Shown here one piece after another: positions 27,732 through 37,110 of a stretch of DNA of 64,000 nt. The stretch spans positions 744,001-808,000 of the forward strand of contig NZ_CP049916.1 of assembly GCF_011578285.1 (NCBI RefSeq), in the 5' to 3' direction. The stretch comes from Acinetobacter lanii (lineage in GTDB: Bacteria > Pseudomonadota > Gammaproteobacteria > Pseudomonadales > Moraxellaceae). Numbering within the stretch: position 1 is the first letter of the stretch; each line of letters begins with the position of its first letter. The position numbers and the translations under genes are program-made. A model generated the notes under the pieces. It made no database searches. It saw only the letters and a program-made list of their open reading frames with translations, and was not told the origin of the DNA.

Positions 27732-30700
27732 ATGAAACAAATATTAAAACATTTAGTCGAAAAGACCGAGTTGCCTGAAGATCATTATTTGGATCAGGAC
27801 GCTGAAATTTTAGAAATCTTCGTTGAAGAGTTGGAAGAAATTTTTGAAAATTTACAGCCATTGTTAGATCAATGGATGGCTAACCCTGCACAAGATGATG
27901 TGTTGGTGACGATTCGTCGTAACTTCCATACCTTAAAAGGTTCAGGTCGTATGGTGGGGGCAAAGTCATCAGGTGAATTGGCATGGACCGTTGAAGATAC
28001 GCTGAATCGTGTGATTGCCAAAAATGTCGAACTCACTCCAACATTACAACGCTATGTGCGTGCAGTTTTTAATCTGTATCAATATAAATTATTTCACGAT
28101 TTTAAAAATACCCAAGCCCATGATCAAGACTTTCGACCTTTGGTACTTTTAGGTCAGCAATTACAACAAAATTTAAGTCTAGACCCTGCTTTAGAAGAAT
28201 TATTAGATTTATCTGAGCAGTTGAATCATGTTGATGTCATCACAGGCATGGAACGTGGCGTTAAGGAGCCAAGTTCAATTACACAAGATGCGCCGATTGA
28301 ACAGGTTGAACCAATTCAACACATTGAAAGCTTTGAGTTTACGCCATCTAAAACAGCACTTGAAGCGACTGAAAGCGATAGTCTACTGTCTGAAACTGTA
28401 ACGATCTTTATAGAGGAATCAGAAGATCATTTACAGACCTTGGATCAGTTTATTCAAGTGCCGAACCATAGTGCAGAGCAGTACAATCAGTTGATTCGTG
28501 CCTTGCATACCTTACGTGGTAGCTCATCTATGGCGCATGTCGATGATATTTTTGATGCCAGTGGTAAAGTTGAGCATTTATTCAGGTCATTGCTGAAAGA
28601 AGATACAGAAACCAGTGTCAATGAAAATGCCTTACTGAGTCAGTATGTGCACTATGTGCGTGATTATTTGCATGCCTTAAAATCATCCAATACGTCAAAG
28701 CAACAGTTTGCTGAAATTCAACAGAAATTTGATGATGCTTGGGCGCGTTATGATTTCCAAATTGCCAATGTAGAGCAATCGGATCAAAGTCAAAGTTTGG
28801 TCAGTGAATTGGTGAATTTGCAGATCGACCAATTACTCGATACTGAACTTGAATTCGATAAACGTGCACAGTCAGAGTATCCTGAATATTTCAGAACCTT
28901 GAGTGCGCAAGCGCAATTATTGATTGAGCATACCAATAACCGCGCGGCGATGGGGATTCGTGAATACACCCAATCTTTAAAAGCGTGTTACGACGCAGTG
29001 TTGCAACATTTTAGCTTACTCAATACCAACTATGTGTATGAGCTTTTTGCCAGTGTGCATCAAGAGTTTATCCACTTATTTGATACCTTGGCGGCAGGAC
29101 AACGTGTAGGGCTTAGTATCCAAGCGTTGCAAGCGATGGATGAACTGAAAGCGTATCTACAACAAGATATTGAAGGTGTTGATCAGTTTAGTGATCTATC
29201 AGTTGCGTCATGGTCATCGAATGAAACAAACGCGTCATCGCATTCGCTTGATTCTGCACATGTCTCTGCACAAATTGCAGCAGACAAACAGTTCATTCAT
29301 GATGAACAAGCTCGCCGTGAATTTGATCCGGATGTGTTGGATATTTTCCTGGATGAAGCAGAAGAGTTACTCGGCTTTATTGATCAAGACCTAAATACTT
29401 GGTCCGCTGAGCCGGGAAATACCAAAGCACTGAATAACTTGATGCGTCATTTGCATACCCTGAAAGGGGGCGCCAATATGCTTCAGGCAGAACATATTGG
29501 CTCCATTGCACATGAACTTGAAAGCATTTATGAGCGCATTATCAATAATCATATGACCGTGAGTCAGGATTTGATTGATGCCATTCGATTGGTGCAGGAC
29601 GATGTCGCTGACCGTTTACAAATGATTCGTGACGAACAAGTTGATTATCCAGCGCCTTATACCATTTCACTTCTACAATTTATTGCTGATCCGAATGTGA
29701 AAGATCAGTATGTTGCAGCATCACCATCAACAACAGATGTTGAAACAACTGCATTGTCTTCTGATGCAGTTGTAAATGATACGGCATCAACAGGAGCGGG
29801 CACAGAAGACACTGCTGAAGAGATCGCCAAAGAGACCTTTGCTGAAGAAGCTGAAGAGCTGATTGAAGAAGCACAAGGACTATTAAAACAATGGAGCGAT
29901 CAGCGCAGTAACCGTAGTTTATTATTGCAATTACAACGCATTTCGCACAGTCTCAAAGGCGGTGCGAAGATGGTTCAAATCAGTAAAGTCTCAGACATTG
30001 CGTATGAACTTGAGTCAGCTTTTGAACAGTTTGCGGTACATAATTTTAACTCAAATGCCTATGACGCCTTATTAGCGTCTGCATTTACTTGGTTGAAATC
30101 AGCAATTCTTGAGCAGAACTTCCAGTACTTTGACACACTAAAAAGTAATTTAAGCAACATTCAGTATGTCGATGTCTCTGCTCAATTGCCGGAAAAATTG
30201 GCGCGTACCGATTTACTCGCAGATCAATACACGGTTGAAGTGGTTGAAGGTGATGGTACCGAGCCACCATCGATGCTGGGTGAATGGGGCGAAGATACCC
30301 AAACTGAGCAAAGCGATGAGATGATTCGGATCTCAGCTGATCTGATTGAAAAAATGATCGATCTTTCAGGTGAGAATGCGATTAACCGCTCACGCATTGA
30401 AATGGACTTAAGTCAACTCGGCAATACTTTGACCGATATGGAGCTTGCGATTCAACGTTTGGCGGATCAGTTGCGTCGAATGGAAGGGGAACTTGAGTCA
30501 CAGATTATTGCCAAACATGGTGACTTGGATGGCCGATATGAAGACTTTGACCCATTGGAAATGGATCAATATTCATCATTGAATCAGTTATCTAAATCCC
30601 TAGCTGAGTCTGCATCGGATTTGGTTGATTTCAAATCTACTTTGGTTGAAAAAATCAAAGACACTGAAGGCATTTTATTACAACAGTCACGTATTCAAGC

Positions 30701-32141
30701 CGAAATCCAAGAAGGTTTAATGCGTGCACGTTTGGTGCCTTTCTCTCGACTATTGCCACGTCTGCAACGCTTAGTTCGACAGGTTTCAACCACATTGAAC
30801 AAGCCAACAGAATTATTGGTCAACAACACCGAAGGCGAGCTGGATCGTACCATTTTAGAGAAATTGGTTGCTCCACTTGAACACATGTTACGTAATGCAC
30901 TCGATCATGGGATTGAAAGCACCAATCAACGTGTCAATCAGGGCAAGCCTGCACAAGGTAAGATTGAACTGGATATCAGCCGTCAAGGCACGGATATCGT
31001 GGTGGCCTTTAAAGATGATGGTCAGGGGATTGATGCCGACAAGATCAAAGCCAAAGCCATTGAACTCGGGTTATTAAAAACCGAGCAAGCCTTGTCAAAT
31101 GAAGATATTTTACAATTCATTTTCCATCCCGGTTTCTCAACCGCAGAGAAAGTCACCCAGATTTCAGGTCGTGGTGTCGGATTGGATGTGGTGCAAAGTG
31201 GCATTAAGTCGTTGGGTGGTCAAGTGTCGGTTGCATCTGAACTCGGCAAAGGTTCGACCTTTACCATTCGCGTACCAACCACGGTAGCGGTGAGTGATGC
31301 CTTGATGGTGAAAGTCGGCGATCAACAGTTCGCTGTACCGTTGGCGCAGATCGACCGTATTGTACGTATTTCACCAACCGCTTTGGATGAGTTCTTCAAC
31401 AGTGATCAAGATTATTTCCAAATTGATCATCAAAATTACAAGCTACGTTATCTGGCAGAATTTGTCGCGCATCAGCCTTCACCTAAGTTGAATGGTGTGG
31501 CACATTCATTGCCGGTGTTGCTGATTAAAGGCAATATGGGGCATACCGTTGCCTTGTTGGTGGACCAATTGATTGGTTCACGTTCTCAAATTGTGATGAA
31601 GCCGATTGGTGACCAATTGGCTTCAATCGGCGCGATTTCTGGTGCCACCATTTTGGGTGATGGGCGCGTTTGCTTGATTTTGGATGGACAAAATATTGCC
31701 CGCCAAATCCAAGCCAGCAATCGTGATGATGCCAAGGTTGAAAAACGAGACACCTCACGTCGCAATGATCAACGCCATTTGATTATGATCGTGGATGACT
31801 CTGTAACGGTGCGTAAAGTCACTTCGCGCTTACTTGAGCGTCATGGTTATGATGTGGTGACCGCCAAAGACGGTCTAGATGCAATTGAGCAACTCGAAAA
31901 TGTCAAACCAGATCTGATGTTGCTGGATATCGAAATGCCACGTATGGACGGTTTTGAGGTGACGGGCTTGGTGCGCCATCATGAGGTGCATCATGATCTT
32001 CCGATTATTATGATTACTTCACGAACCGGCGAAAAACATCGTGATCGTGCGTTCAGTTTAGGCGTGACTCACTATATGGGTAAACCATTCCAAGAAGCGA
32101 ACTTGCTAGAGAATATCTCTGCGGCACTGGAAACCAAATAG
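27732..32141 (+). CDS. chpA: Hybrid CheA-type histidine kinase ChpA
   Basis: 1469 residues. Core kinase of the type IV pilus chemosensory system. Four HPt-like domains are visible from their H-T/S-L-K/R-G cores: H66 (NFHTLKGSGRM), H259 (LHTLRGSSSM), H575 (LHTLKGGANM) and H739 (SHSLKGGAKM). Then come a dimerisation domain, the ATPase with N-box near 1051 (HMLRNALDHG), DDGQGID and SGRGVGLDVV, a CheW-like domain, and a C-terminal receiver with phosphoacceptor D1399 (LLDIEMPRMDG). P. aeruginosa ChpA is larger (about 2,470 residues) with more phosphotransfer domains, so this is a shorter version. It starts 150 bp after pilJ. Confidence 0.95.
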   Translation: MKQILKHLVEKTELPEDHYLDQDAEILEIFVEELEEIFENLQPLLDQWMANPAQDDVLVTIRRNFHTLKGSGRMVGAKSSGELAWTVEDTLNRVIAKNVELTPTLQRYVRAVFNLYQYKLFHDFKNTQAHDQDFRPLVLLGQQLQQNLSLDPALEELLDLSEQLNHVDVITGMERGVKEPSSITQDAPIEQVEPIQHIESFEFTPSKTALEATESDSLLSETVTIFIEESEDHLQTLDQFIQVPNHSAEQYNQLIRALHTLRGSSSMAHVDDIFDASGKVEHLFRSLLKEDTETSVNENALLSQYVHYVRDYLHALKSSNTSKQQFAEIQQKFDDAWARYDFQIANVEQSDQSQSLVSELVNLQIDQLLDTELEFDKRAQSEYPEYFRTLSAQAQLLIEHTNNRAAMGIREYTQSLKACYDAVLQHFSLLNTNYVYELFASVHQEFIHLFDTLAAGQRVGLSIQALQAMDELKAYLQQDIEGVDQFSDLSVASWSSNETNASSHSLDSAHVSAQIAADKQFIHDEQARREFDPDVLDIFLDEAEELLGFIDQDLNTWSAEPGNTKALNNLMRHLHTLKGGANMLQAEHIGSIAHELESIYERIINNHMTVSQDLIDAIRLVQDDVADRLQMIRDEQVDYPAPYTISLLQFIADPNVKDQYVAASPSTTDVETTALSSDAVVNDTASTGAGTEDTAEEIAKETFAEEAEELIEEAQGLLKQWSDQRSNRSLLLQLQRISHSLKGGAKMVQISKVSDIAYELESAFEQFAVHNFNSNAYDALLASAFTWLKSAILEQNFQYFDTLKSNLSNIQYVDVSAQLPEKLARTDLLADQYTVEVVEGDGTEPPSMLGEWGEDTQTEQSDEMIRISADLIEKMIDLSGENAINRSRIEMDLSQLGNTLTDMELAIQRLADQLRRMEGELESQIIAKHGDLDGRYEDFDPLEMDQYSSLNQLSKSLAESASDLVDFKSTLVEKIKDTEGILLQQSRIQAEIQEGLMRARLVPFSRLLPRLQRLVRQVSTTLNKPTELLVNNTEGELDRTILEKLVAPLEHMLRNALDHGIESTNQRVNQGKPAQGKIELDISRQGTDIVVAFKDDGQGIDADKIKAKAIELGLLKTEQALSNEDILQFIFHPGFSTAEKVTQISGRGVGLDVVQSGIKSLGGQVSVASELGKGSTFTIRVPTTVAVSDALMVKVGDQQFAVPLAQIDRIVRISPTALDEFFNSDQDYFQIDHQNYKLRYLAEFVAHQPSPKLNGVAHSLPVLLIKGNMGHTVALLVDQLIGSRSQIVMKPIGDQLASIGAISGATILGDGRVCLILDGQNIARQIQASNRDDAKVEKRDTSRRNDQRHLIMIVDDSVTVRKVTSRLLERHGYDVVTAKDGLDAIEQLENVKPDLMLLDIEMPRMDGFEVTGLVRHHEVHHDLPIIMITSRTGEKHRDRAFSLGVTHYMGKPFQEANLLENISAALETK

Positions 32142-32150
32142 AGAATTGTA

Positions 32151-32612
32151 ATGAGTGACACACAACAGACAAAAGCCATGGATTTGAGCCAGACGCAGGA
32201 ACTTCAGCACCTGATTACGGTATCCACGGGTTTTATTGATGCCTATATTATCCATTGCTATGAAAAAGTGCCGATGCTGTTGCCACAGAATATTGTCCTA
32301 TCCGCATTGGACAGTCCAGCGCATGTCAAAACCGTGCAATGGCATGAAAAAGAATTGCCGGTGTATCATGTCAATGGACCTGCAAGACGCTATGGGGTGG
32401 CACTGGTGATTGAGGGTGAGCACATTGAGCAGCGCTTTGCCTTGATGTGTGAAGAGATGCCGAAGACCATTCGTATTCGTATTTCTGAAGTGGTCGATGA
32501 CGAAAAGGCCAGTGATCATGTCAGTATTTTGCAATATGTGCGAATTAGCAATCAGCTTTATCATGTGCCAGATTTGGCAAAAATTCAGGCTGAAATTGGA
32601 ATTGCTGTTTAA
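32151..32612 (+). CDS. ChpC-like CheW-domain protein
   Basis: 153 residues, cytosolic. It starts 9 bp after the chpA stop with the same operon orientation. The chain IIHCYEKVPMLLPQNIVLSA... and GVALVIEGEHIEQRFALMCEEMP follow the CheW-like layout (a first strand pair, an xPVYxVxG segment, then a conserved ALMCE strand). P. aeruginosa ChpC occupies the equivalent post-ChpA slot, separated there by the chpB methylesterase. It probably couples an additional receptor to ChpA. The CheW fold is moderately certain; orthology to ChpC is inferred from position. Confidence 0.75.
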   Translation: MSDTQQTKAMDLSQTQELQHLITVSTGFIDAYIIHCYEKVPMLLPQNIVLSALDSPAHVKTVQWHEKELPVYHVNGPARRYGVALVIEGEHIEQRFALMCEEMPKTIRIRISEVVDDEKASDHVSILQYVRISNQLYHVPDLAKIQAEIGIAV

Positions 32613-32645
32613 CTAGCAAGATTGACCTTTTAATTTTCAATGATC

Positions 32646-32677
32646 AAAAAGGGATGCATTACGCATCCCTTTTTTTA
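32646..32677. terminator. Terminator between the chp operon and dapE
   Basis: AAAAAGGGATGC ATTAC GCATCCCTTTTTTT hairpin between convergent genes, with A and T runs on both sides. Confidence 0.92.
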
Positions 32678-32693
32678 TAGCTCAATTAATTGA

Positions 32694-33827
32694 TTAAGCC
32701 AAAAGTTCCACCAAAATTTGTTCATAAATTTCAGCCAAAGGTTCGAGTTCATCTATGTTGACGTGTTCATTGATTTGATGAATGGTGGCATTGAGTACAC
32801 CGAGTTCAAGCACTTGCGCGCCTGTCGGTGCAATAAAGCGACCATCGGACGTACCACCTGAAGTCGATAACTCGGTTTCAGTCCCTGTGACATTAAGAAT
32901 GGCTTTCTTAGCAGCATTGACCAACTCACCAACTGGAGTCAGGAAAGGCAAGCCAGACAAAGTCCATTGAATCTCATAGTCCACACCATGACGGTCTAAA
33001 ATTTCTAAAGTACGTTCTTTTAACTGTTCGGCTGTCACTTCAGTTGAATAGCGGAAGTTGAATAAAACATTCATGCTGCCTGGCACCACGTTGGTTGCCC
33101 CAGTACCGGCATTGATATTTGAAATTTGGAATGAGGTCGCAGGGAAATATTCATTGCCATTGTCCCATACTGTATCGCATAGCTCTGCAATCGCTTTTGA
33201 TGCCGTATGAATCGGGTTAACCGCCAAATGAGGATAAGCCACATGCCCTTGTTTGCCTTTAATTGTCACATTGGCATTCAGTGAACCGCGACGACCATTC
33301 TTAACGATATCCCCCAATGTATGGGTGCTTGAAGGTTCACCGACCAAACACCATGTCATTTTTTCATTACGCGCTTCTAAAGTCTCAACCACTTTGACTG
33401 TGCCGTTGATGGAAGGGCCTTCTTCATCAGAGGTGATCAAAAATGCAATCGAGCCTTTGTGATCAGGGTGTTTTTCGACAAAACGTTCAGATGCCACCAC
33501 CATGGCTGCCAAAGCAGTTTTCATGTCGGCACTACCGCGACCATACAATTTTCCATCACGGATTTCAGGCTTAAATGGATCAGACTCCCATGCATCCAAA
33601 GTACCTGTTGGGACTACATCGGTATGACCGGCAAAGCAGAATACAGGCGATGCAGTACCACGACGCGCCCAAAGATTATCGACATCTTCAAAGCGCATAT
33701 TTTCAATGTTAAAACCAATCTTGGCCAAACGATCTGCCATGATATTTTGGCATGAATGATCAACCGGTGTAACCGAAGGTTGGCGTAAAAGTTGAAGACT
33801 TAAATCAAGGGTAGCGGACTGGGTCAT
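32694..33827 (-). CDS. dapE: Succinyl-diaminopimelate desuccinylase
   Basis: 377 residues. Zinc-dependent M20-family amidohydrolase that removes succinate from N-succinyl-LL-DAP in lysine and peptidoglycan precursor synthesis. Metal ligand motifs are present: [13 protein letters not shown] near residue 66, [14 protein letters not shown] near 96, the catalytic TSDEEG near 131, LVGEPSS near 160, and the C-terminal [15 protein letters not shown] with the last His ligand. Length equals E. coli DapE (375). It is complete and monocistronic. Confidence 0.95.
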   Translation of the reverse strand: MTQSATLDLSLQLLRQPSVTPVDHSCQNIMADRLAKIGFNIENMRFEDVDNLWARRGTASPVFCFAGHTDVVPTGTLDAWESDPFKPEIRDGKLYGRGSADMKTALAAMVVASERFVEKHPDHKGSIAFLITSDEEGPSINGTVKVVETLEARNEKMTWCLVGEPSSTHTLGDIVKNGRRGSLNANVTIKGKQGHVAYPHLAVNPIHTASKAIAELCDTVWDNGNEYFPATSFQISNINAGTGATNVVPGSMNVLFNFRYSTEVTAEQLKERTLEILDRHGVDYEIQWTLSGLPFLTPVGELVNAAKKAILNVTGTETELSTSGGTSDGRFIAPTGAQVLELGVLNATIHQINEHVNIDELEPLAEIYEQILVELLA

Positions 33828-33957
33828 GGAGAGATATCAATTAAGCAATTGCAGTTATCATAATCGAAGAAAAACCGTAAAGAAAATCTAAAATATTGAT
33901 GCCTAATATTAATTTTACGAAATCATTCATCATTTGTTGGTTTAAAATGAACCGCAC

Positions 33958-33989
33958 AAAAAAACCTGATCAATTGATCAGGTTTTTTC
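33958..33989 (-). terminator. Terminator of the entericidin-like gene
   Basis: AAAAAACCTGATCAATTGATCAGGTTTTTT, a perfect palindrome with A/T tails, just downstream of the small lipoprotein gene on the minus strand. Confidence 0.88.
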
Positions 33990-34010
33990 TTAACTAAGGA
34001 AGAAGTCGAA

Positions 34011-34160
34011 TTAGTTGCGACGGATTTCTTCAGAAGTTTTTTCAGCAGTATTCGTTACAGCATCCCCAGCTTTAGATACATCTTTACCCACGCCTTTAAA
34101 TGTATTACAGCCTGTTAAAACAAATGTTGCAAGCAATGAAGCAGCCAAGATTTTTTTCAT
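34011..34160 (-). CDS. Entericidin-like small lipoprotein
   Basis: 49 residues. ATG at 34160 has GGAG six bases upstream; two further in-frame ATGs directly precede it. MKKILAASLLATFVLTGC is a lipoprotein signal with lipobox LTGC (Cys18). The mature part is NTFKGVGKDVSKAGDAVTNT plus a short charged tail, the pattern of the entericidin A/B family (CNTxxGxGxDVxxxGxAI). EcnB-type proteins are small cell-envelope lipoproteins linked to programmed lysis in Enterobacteria. Here only one gene is present, so a toxin/antidote pair is not supported. Confidence 0.85.
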   Translation of the reverse strand: MKKILAASLLATFVLTGCNTFKGVGKDVSKAGDAVTNTAEKTSEEIRRN

Positions 34161-34278
34161 CATCATCTCCGGTTTGTAATTTATTCTGATGTTGAATAAG
34201 AATAAAAATTAAACAGATAGATGAATATGAGAGTTTTATTATGGGAATGTTATGAAATGTAGCTTTTGCAGGAAAAAC

Positions 34279-35124
34279 TTACAGCACTCGCACAGAGCTA
34301 GTGAGGTTCTCGGCTTGACGGAACATAAAGTCATGTTGCGTGGCATGATTGCGATATAAACCATTGCACCACCAAACAGCGTTAGGGGAACTCTGGCTCT
34401 GATGCGGACAGATCCATTCTTGACGTTCAACCCGATAATAGCCGCTCAAGCATTGATTGCCCCAATGTCCAATACGACGTGCCGGATTCACCCAATGTGG
34501 CAGATTGAATTGATGATGTTTTAAAGGTAAATACAGTTGACCTTTTAAAACAGCAACACGTTTTTGGATGATGTGATGATCAATGGTCTGAAACTGAAAT
34601 TGCTTTTGACTGAAATGATGCAATTTACGATTGAGCGTATCACTGCGATTTAAGCCATACCACTCAGGTAAATGCATTTGACCTTCAGCCAAGTAAAACT
34701 TTAGCGCCACTTCCCAATGTTCAATTTGTTGTGTGGTTTTATTCAAAATTAAAAAATCGAGTTCGCCTAAAGTATTTTTTCCTTCAATGATTTGAATGCT
34801 GTGTCCTAAAAGTTCGAAGTCATGATATGTACTGTCTTGTAGCCAAAACCACATTAAGTATTCAAAGCGTAATCCCAAACGGGTACTTTTTAAACTCGAT
34901 ACAAAACGAAGCAGGGGGTCGGGTTGCTCATCAAGTTGGTTTAGGCGTTTTTCATAGCGAGCATATTGCTGTTGCCAAAACTTATCATCATGCAACTCGA
35001 AAGCATGCAGGACACTCATCTCTTTGGGCGTTTCTCGAATAATGTTGGGACTCGCAATTGTAAAAGCGAGTTGTCTGACGATAGGGTGTTTAAATTGCAA
35101 CCAAGCTTCAAATAAGACCGTCAT
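34279..35124 (-). CDS. DUF1853 family protein
   Basis: 281 residues, soluble, no signal peptide. The central segment LGHSIQIIEGKNTLGELDFLILN with HWEVALKFYLA about 20 residues later is the hallmark of DUF1853 and looks like a PD-(D/E)xK nuclease-type core (G-E-L-D ... E-V-A-L-K). That makes a nuclease fold plausible, but no activity is known to me. The C-terminal third has many Trp (GHWGNQCLSGYYRVERQEWI). It has its own start near the divergent DUF454 gene. Confidence 0.8.
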   Translation of the reverse strand: MTVLFEAWLQFKHPIVRQLAFTIASPNIIRETPKEMSVLHAFELHDDKFWQQQYARYEKRLNQLDEQPDPLLRFVSSLKSTRLGLRFEYLMWFWLQDSTYHDFELLGHSIQIIEGKNTLGELDFLILNKTTQQIEHWEVALKFYLAEGQMHLPEWYGLNRSDTLNRKLHHFSQKQFQFQTIDHHIIQKRVAVLKGQLYLPLKHHQFNLPHWVNPARRIGHWGNQCLSGYYRVERQEWICPHQSQSSPNAVWWCNGLYRNHATQHDFMFRQAENLTSSVRVL

Positions 35125-35230
35125 AGATTCAACTCAAATGATTCAAGAAAAGCCTGAGAATATAAATTATCAAACAGTATTGCCTATAAAAGCATATATA
35201 CTGATGAAATTCATCTGAATGAGTTGCGGT

Positions 35231-35632
35231 ATGAGAATCTTGTTTTGGCGTAGCCTCGTGGTTATTTTTATTGTGCTGGGTTTTATCGGGGCACTTTTGC
35301 CGGGCATGCCAACGACGGTTTTCCTGATTCTTGCTGCATGGGCGGCCTCAAAAGGTTGGCCACAAATGGATGCATGGTTGCTCAATCATCCAAAATATGG
35401 ACCAACGCTGTGCAACTGGCGTGAACACGGTACAGTGCCACGTAAAGCTAAATGGTTCGCCAGTATTATGATGTTGATCAGTGGGGTTGTTATGCTGATG
35501 ACTAATGCACCCGTTTTGGTGAAAGTGTTTACAGATGTCACCATGCTCTTGGTGGCGATTTGGTTATGGACGCGTCCTGAGCCTAAACTGAGTTTGGAAA
35601 ACGCCTCAAGCAAACAACAGATTAATGAATAG
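35231..35632 (+). CDS. YbaN-like DUF454 inner-membrane protein
   Basis: 133 residues from ATG 35231; ATG 35219 would add four residues. Neither has a strong binding site. Its opening MRILFWRSLVVIFIVLGFIG and the conserved LLPGMPTTVFLILAAWAASK followed by WLLNHPKYGPTLCNWREHGT are typical of the DUF454/YbaN family. Three to four membrane helices are predicted by eye, including MMLISGVVMLMTNAP and VTMLLVAIWLW. Function unknown. It is divergent from the DUF1853 gene. Confidence 0.85.
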   Translation: MRILFWRSLVVIFIVLGFIGALLPGMPTTVFLILAAWAASKGWPQMDAWLLNHPKYGPTLCNWREHGTVPRKAKWFASIMMLISGVVMLMTNAPVLVKVFTDVTMLLVAIWLWTRPEPKLSLENASSKQQINE

Positions 35633-35960
35633 AGCGCCGAGTGAATCATAGCGTTCTTTCAAAAATCCAAAAATGAAAATAAAAGCACCATCTAAATGAT
35701 CAATCAAATCTCCTTCTCATCTGCTAAAAGGAGAGGGGATGTCCATGATTGAATGTTAATAGGGTAAAATGAATTTATGAAACAAGTTTAATGTTTTGAA
35801 TAAATAAGACGACAATTAAATGTAAGACTGCAAATAAATAGAGTTGTAAAAAGTCGCAATCAATAACCTAATCGGGTTATTTTTGTTTTAGGATAATCAC
35901 CACTCATCCATAACAGTGATCGCCTTAATCACGGATGACCCATTCTAATAAGAGTCTAGT
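35633..35960. other. Intergenic region with a dispersed repeat
   Basis: 328 bp without a gene. It holds the second copy of the short repeat (35717-35737) and a small inverted repeat AACCTAATCGGGTT near 35867 followed by ATTTTTG, which may be a weak terminator. The rest is AT-rich leader of the next gene. Confidence 0.5.
35717..35737 (+). repeat. Copy 2 of a short dispersed palindromic repeat
   Basis: TCATCTGCTAAAAGGAGAGG plus G, 20 of 21 positions identical to the minus-strand copy at 1534-1554. Confidence 0.5.
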
Positions 35961-36461
35961 ATGTACACGATTGAACACGCCGACATTTTAATTGATCTTG
36001 AATCGCAAACGTTGGCACTGCCGAAGCTGAATAAGTTTTATCTGATTTCAAGTGGTCTTAATGGTATTGGTGAGCAAGAAAATTCTGGAAAGACGCCACG
36101 AGGTTGGCATACAGTGGCGCAAAAAATCGGGCATGACTTACCGATCAATGCCGTGTTGAAAGGCAGACAATGGACGGGCGAGGTTTATGATGCTGAATTG
36201 GGGGCATCTCATCCTGAACGGGATTGGATTTTGTCGCGTATTTTATGGCTTAGTGGTTTGGAAGTTGGCTTTAACCAAGGCGAGGGTTGTGACACCTTTA
36301 ATCGTTATATCTATATTCACGGCACACCCGATTCAGAACCGATGGGCATTCCCAAATCACATGGCTGTATTCGGATGAACAGTCAACAAGTCAAAGAAAT
36401 TTTTGATTTGGTCGAAGAAGAGGCTTTGGTTTATATCTCTCAATCTAAAATCAATGGCTGA
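35961..36461 (+). CDS. elsL: Cytoplasmic YkuD-fold L,D-carboxypeptidase, ElsL-like
   Basis: 166 residues comprising essentially only a YkuD domain. The active-site set is visible: H120 in YIHGTPD, H134 and nucleophile C136 in SHGCIRMN. There is no signal peptide or membrane anchor, unlike periplasmic L,D-transpeptidases, so it should act in the cytosol. This fits ElsL, described in A. baumannii as a cytoplasmic L,D-carboxypeptidase that trims tetrapeptides during peptidoglycan recycling in place of LdcA. The assignment is by size, fold and missing signal, so the orthology is likely but not proven. It is monocistronic. Confidence 0.8.
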   Translation: MYTIEHADILIDLESQTLALPKLNKFYLISSGLNGIGEQENSGKTPRGWHTVAQKIGHDLPINAVLKGRQWTGEVYDAELGASHPERDWILSRILWLSGLEVGFNQGEGCDTFNRYIYIHGTPDSEPMGIPKSHGCIRMNSQQVKEIFDLVEEEALVYISQSKING

Positions 36462-36634
36462 AATTTGTGCTGATTTTAATTTGGAAAACTCAATTTTTTA
36501 AAACCGCTCAAAATCATGTGCAATAAAATTGAAGATAAATAGGTAAAAAATATACAAAAATAGGCTTTTTTAGCGGAAATGATCTATTTTTTAATCATTC
36601 AAACTTGAAATGTAAGATTAGTTGAGAAAAGCGT

Positions 36635-36662
36635 TTGACAGTGGGCGAGGATTCTCTATAAT
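36635..36662 (+). promoter_or_regulatory. Near-consensus sigma70 promoter of the tRNA array
   Basis: Perfect -35 TTGACA (36635-36640) and perfect -10 TATAAT (36657-36662) are separated by 16 bp and lie 32 bp before the first tRNA. This is a classic stable-RNA promoter; the discriminator GCACCTC is moderately GC-rich. Confidence 0.9.
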
Positions 36663-36694
36663 GCACCTCATCCAAACGATGAAACGTTTTGAAA

Positions 36695-36770
36695 GGGCGC
36701 TTAGCTCAGTTGGTAGAGCGTCTGCCTTACAAGCAGAATGTCGGCGGTTCGATCCCGTCAGCGCCCACCA
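36695..36770 (+). tRNA. tRNA-Val(UAC), copy 1
   Basis: 76-nt cloverleaf starting GGGCGCTTAGCTCAGTTGG, anticodon loop CTTACAA (UAC, reads GUA-type valine codons), T-loop GGTTCGATCC, encoded CCA. First gene of the array. Confidence 0.97.
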
Positions 36771-36797
36771 AATCCTTTCAACGTTAAGATTTTAAGT

Positions 36798-36874
36798 GCA
36801 GCGGTAGTTCAGTTGGTTAGAATATCGGCCTGTCACGCCGAGGGTCGCGGGTTCGAGTCCCGTCCGCTGCGCCA
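36798..36874 (+). tRNA. tRNA-Asp(GUC), copy 1
   Basis: 77-nt cloverleaf starting GCAGCGGTAGTTCAGTTGG, anticodon loop CTGTCAC (GUC), T-arm GGGTTCGAGTCCC, encoded CCA. Confidence 0.97.
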
Positions 36875-36922
36875 CTTTAAGTCTTAACATTGTTTGTACC
36901 TTAATAGCGATATTATGTAAGT

Positions 36923-36999
36923 GCAGCGGTAGTTCAGTTGGTTAGAATATCGGCCTGTCACGCCGAGGGTCGCGGGTTCGAGTCCCGTCCGCTGCGCCA
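36923..36999 (+). tRNA. tRNA-Asp(GUC), copy 2
   Basis: Identical by eye to copy 1 of tRNA-Asp, with encoded CCA. The preceding TAAGT is also shared with copy 1, a sign of local duplication. Confidence 0.97.
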
Positions 37000-37021
37000 T
37001 TTACGTAATAGACCTTTTAAA

Positions 37022-37097
37022 GGGCGCTTAGCTCAGTTGGTAGAGCGTCTGCCTTACAAGCAGAATGTCGGCGGTTCGATCCCGTCAGCGCCCACCA
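37022..37097 (+). tRNA. tRNA-Val(UAC), copy 2
   Basis: Identical by eye to tRNA-Val copy 1, with encoded CCA. It follows the previous tRNA by 22 bp. Confidence 0.97.
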
Positions 37098-37110
37098 GAT
37101 TTTTTGTGAT

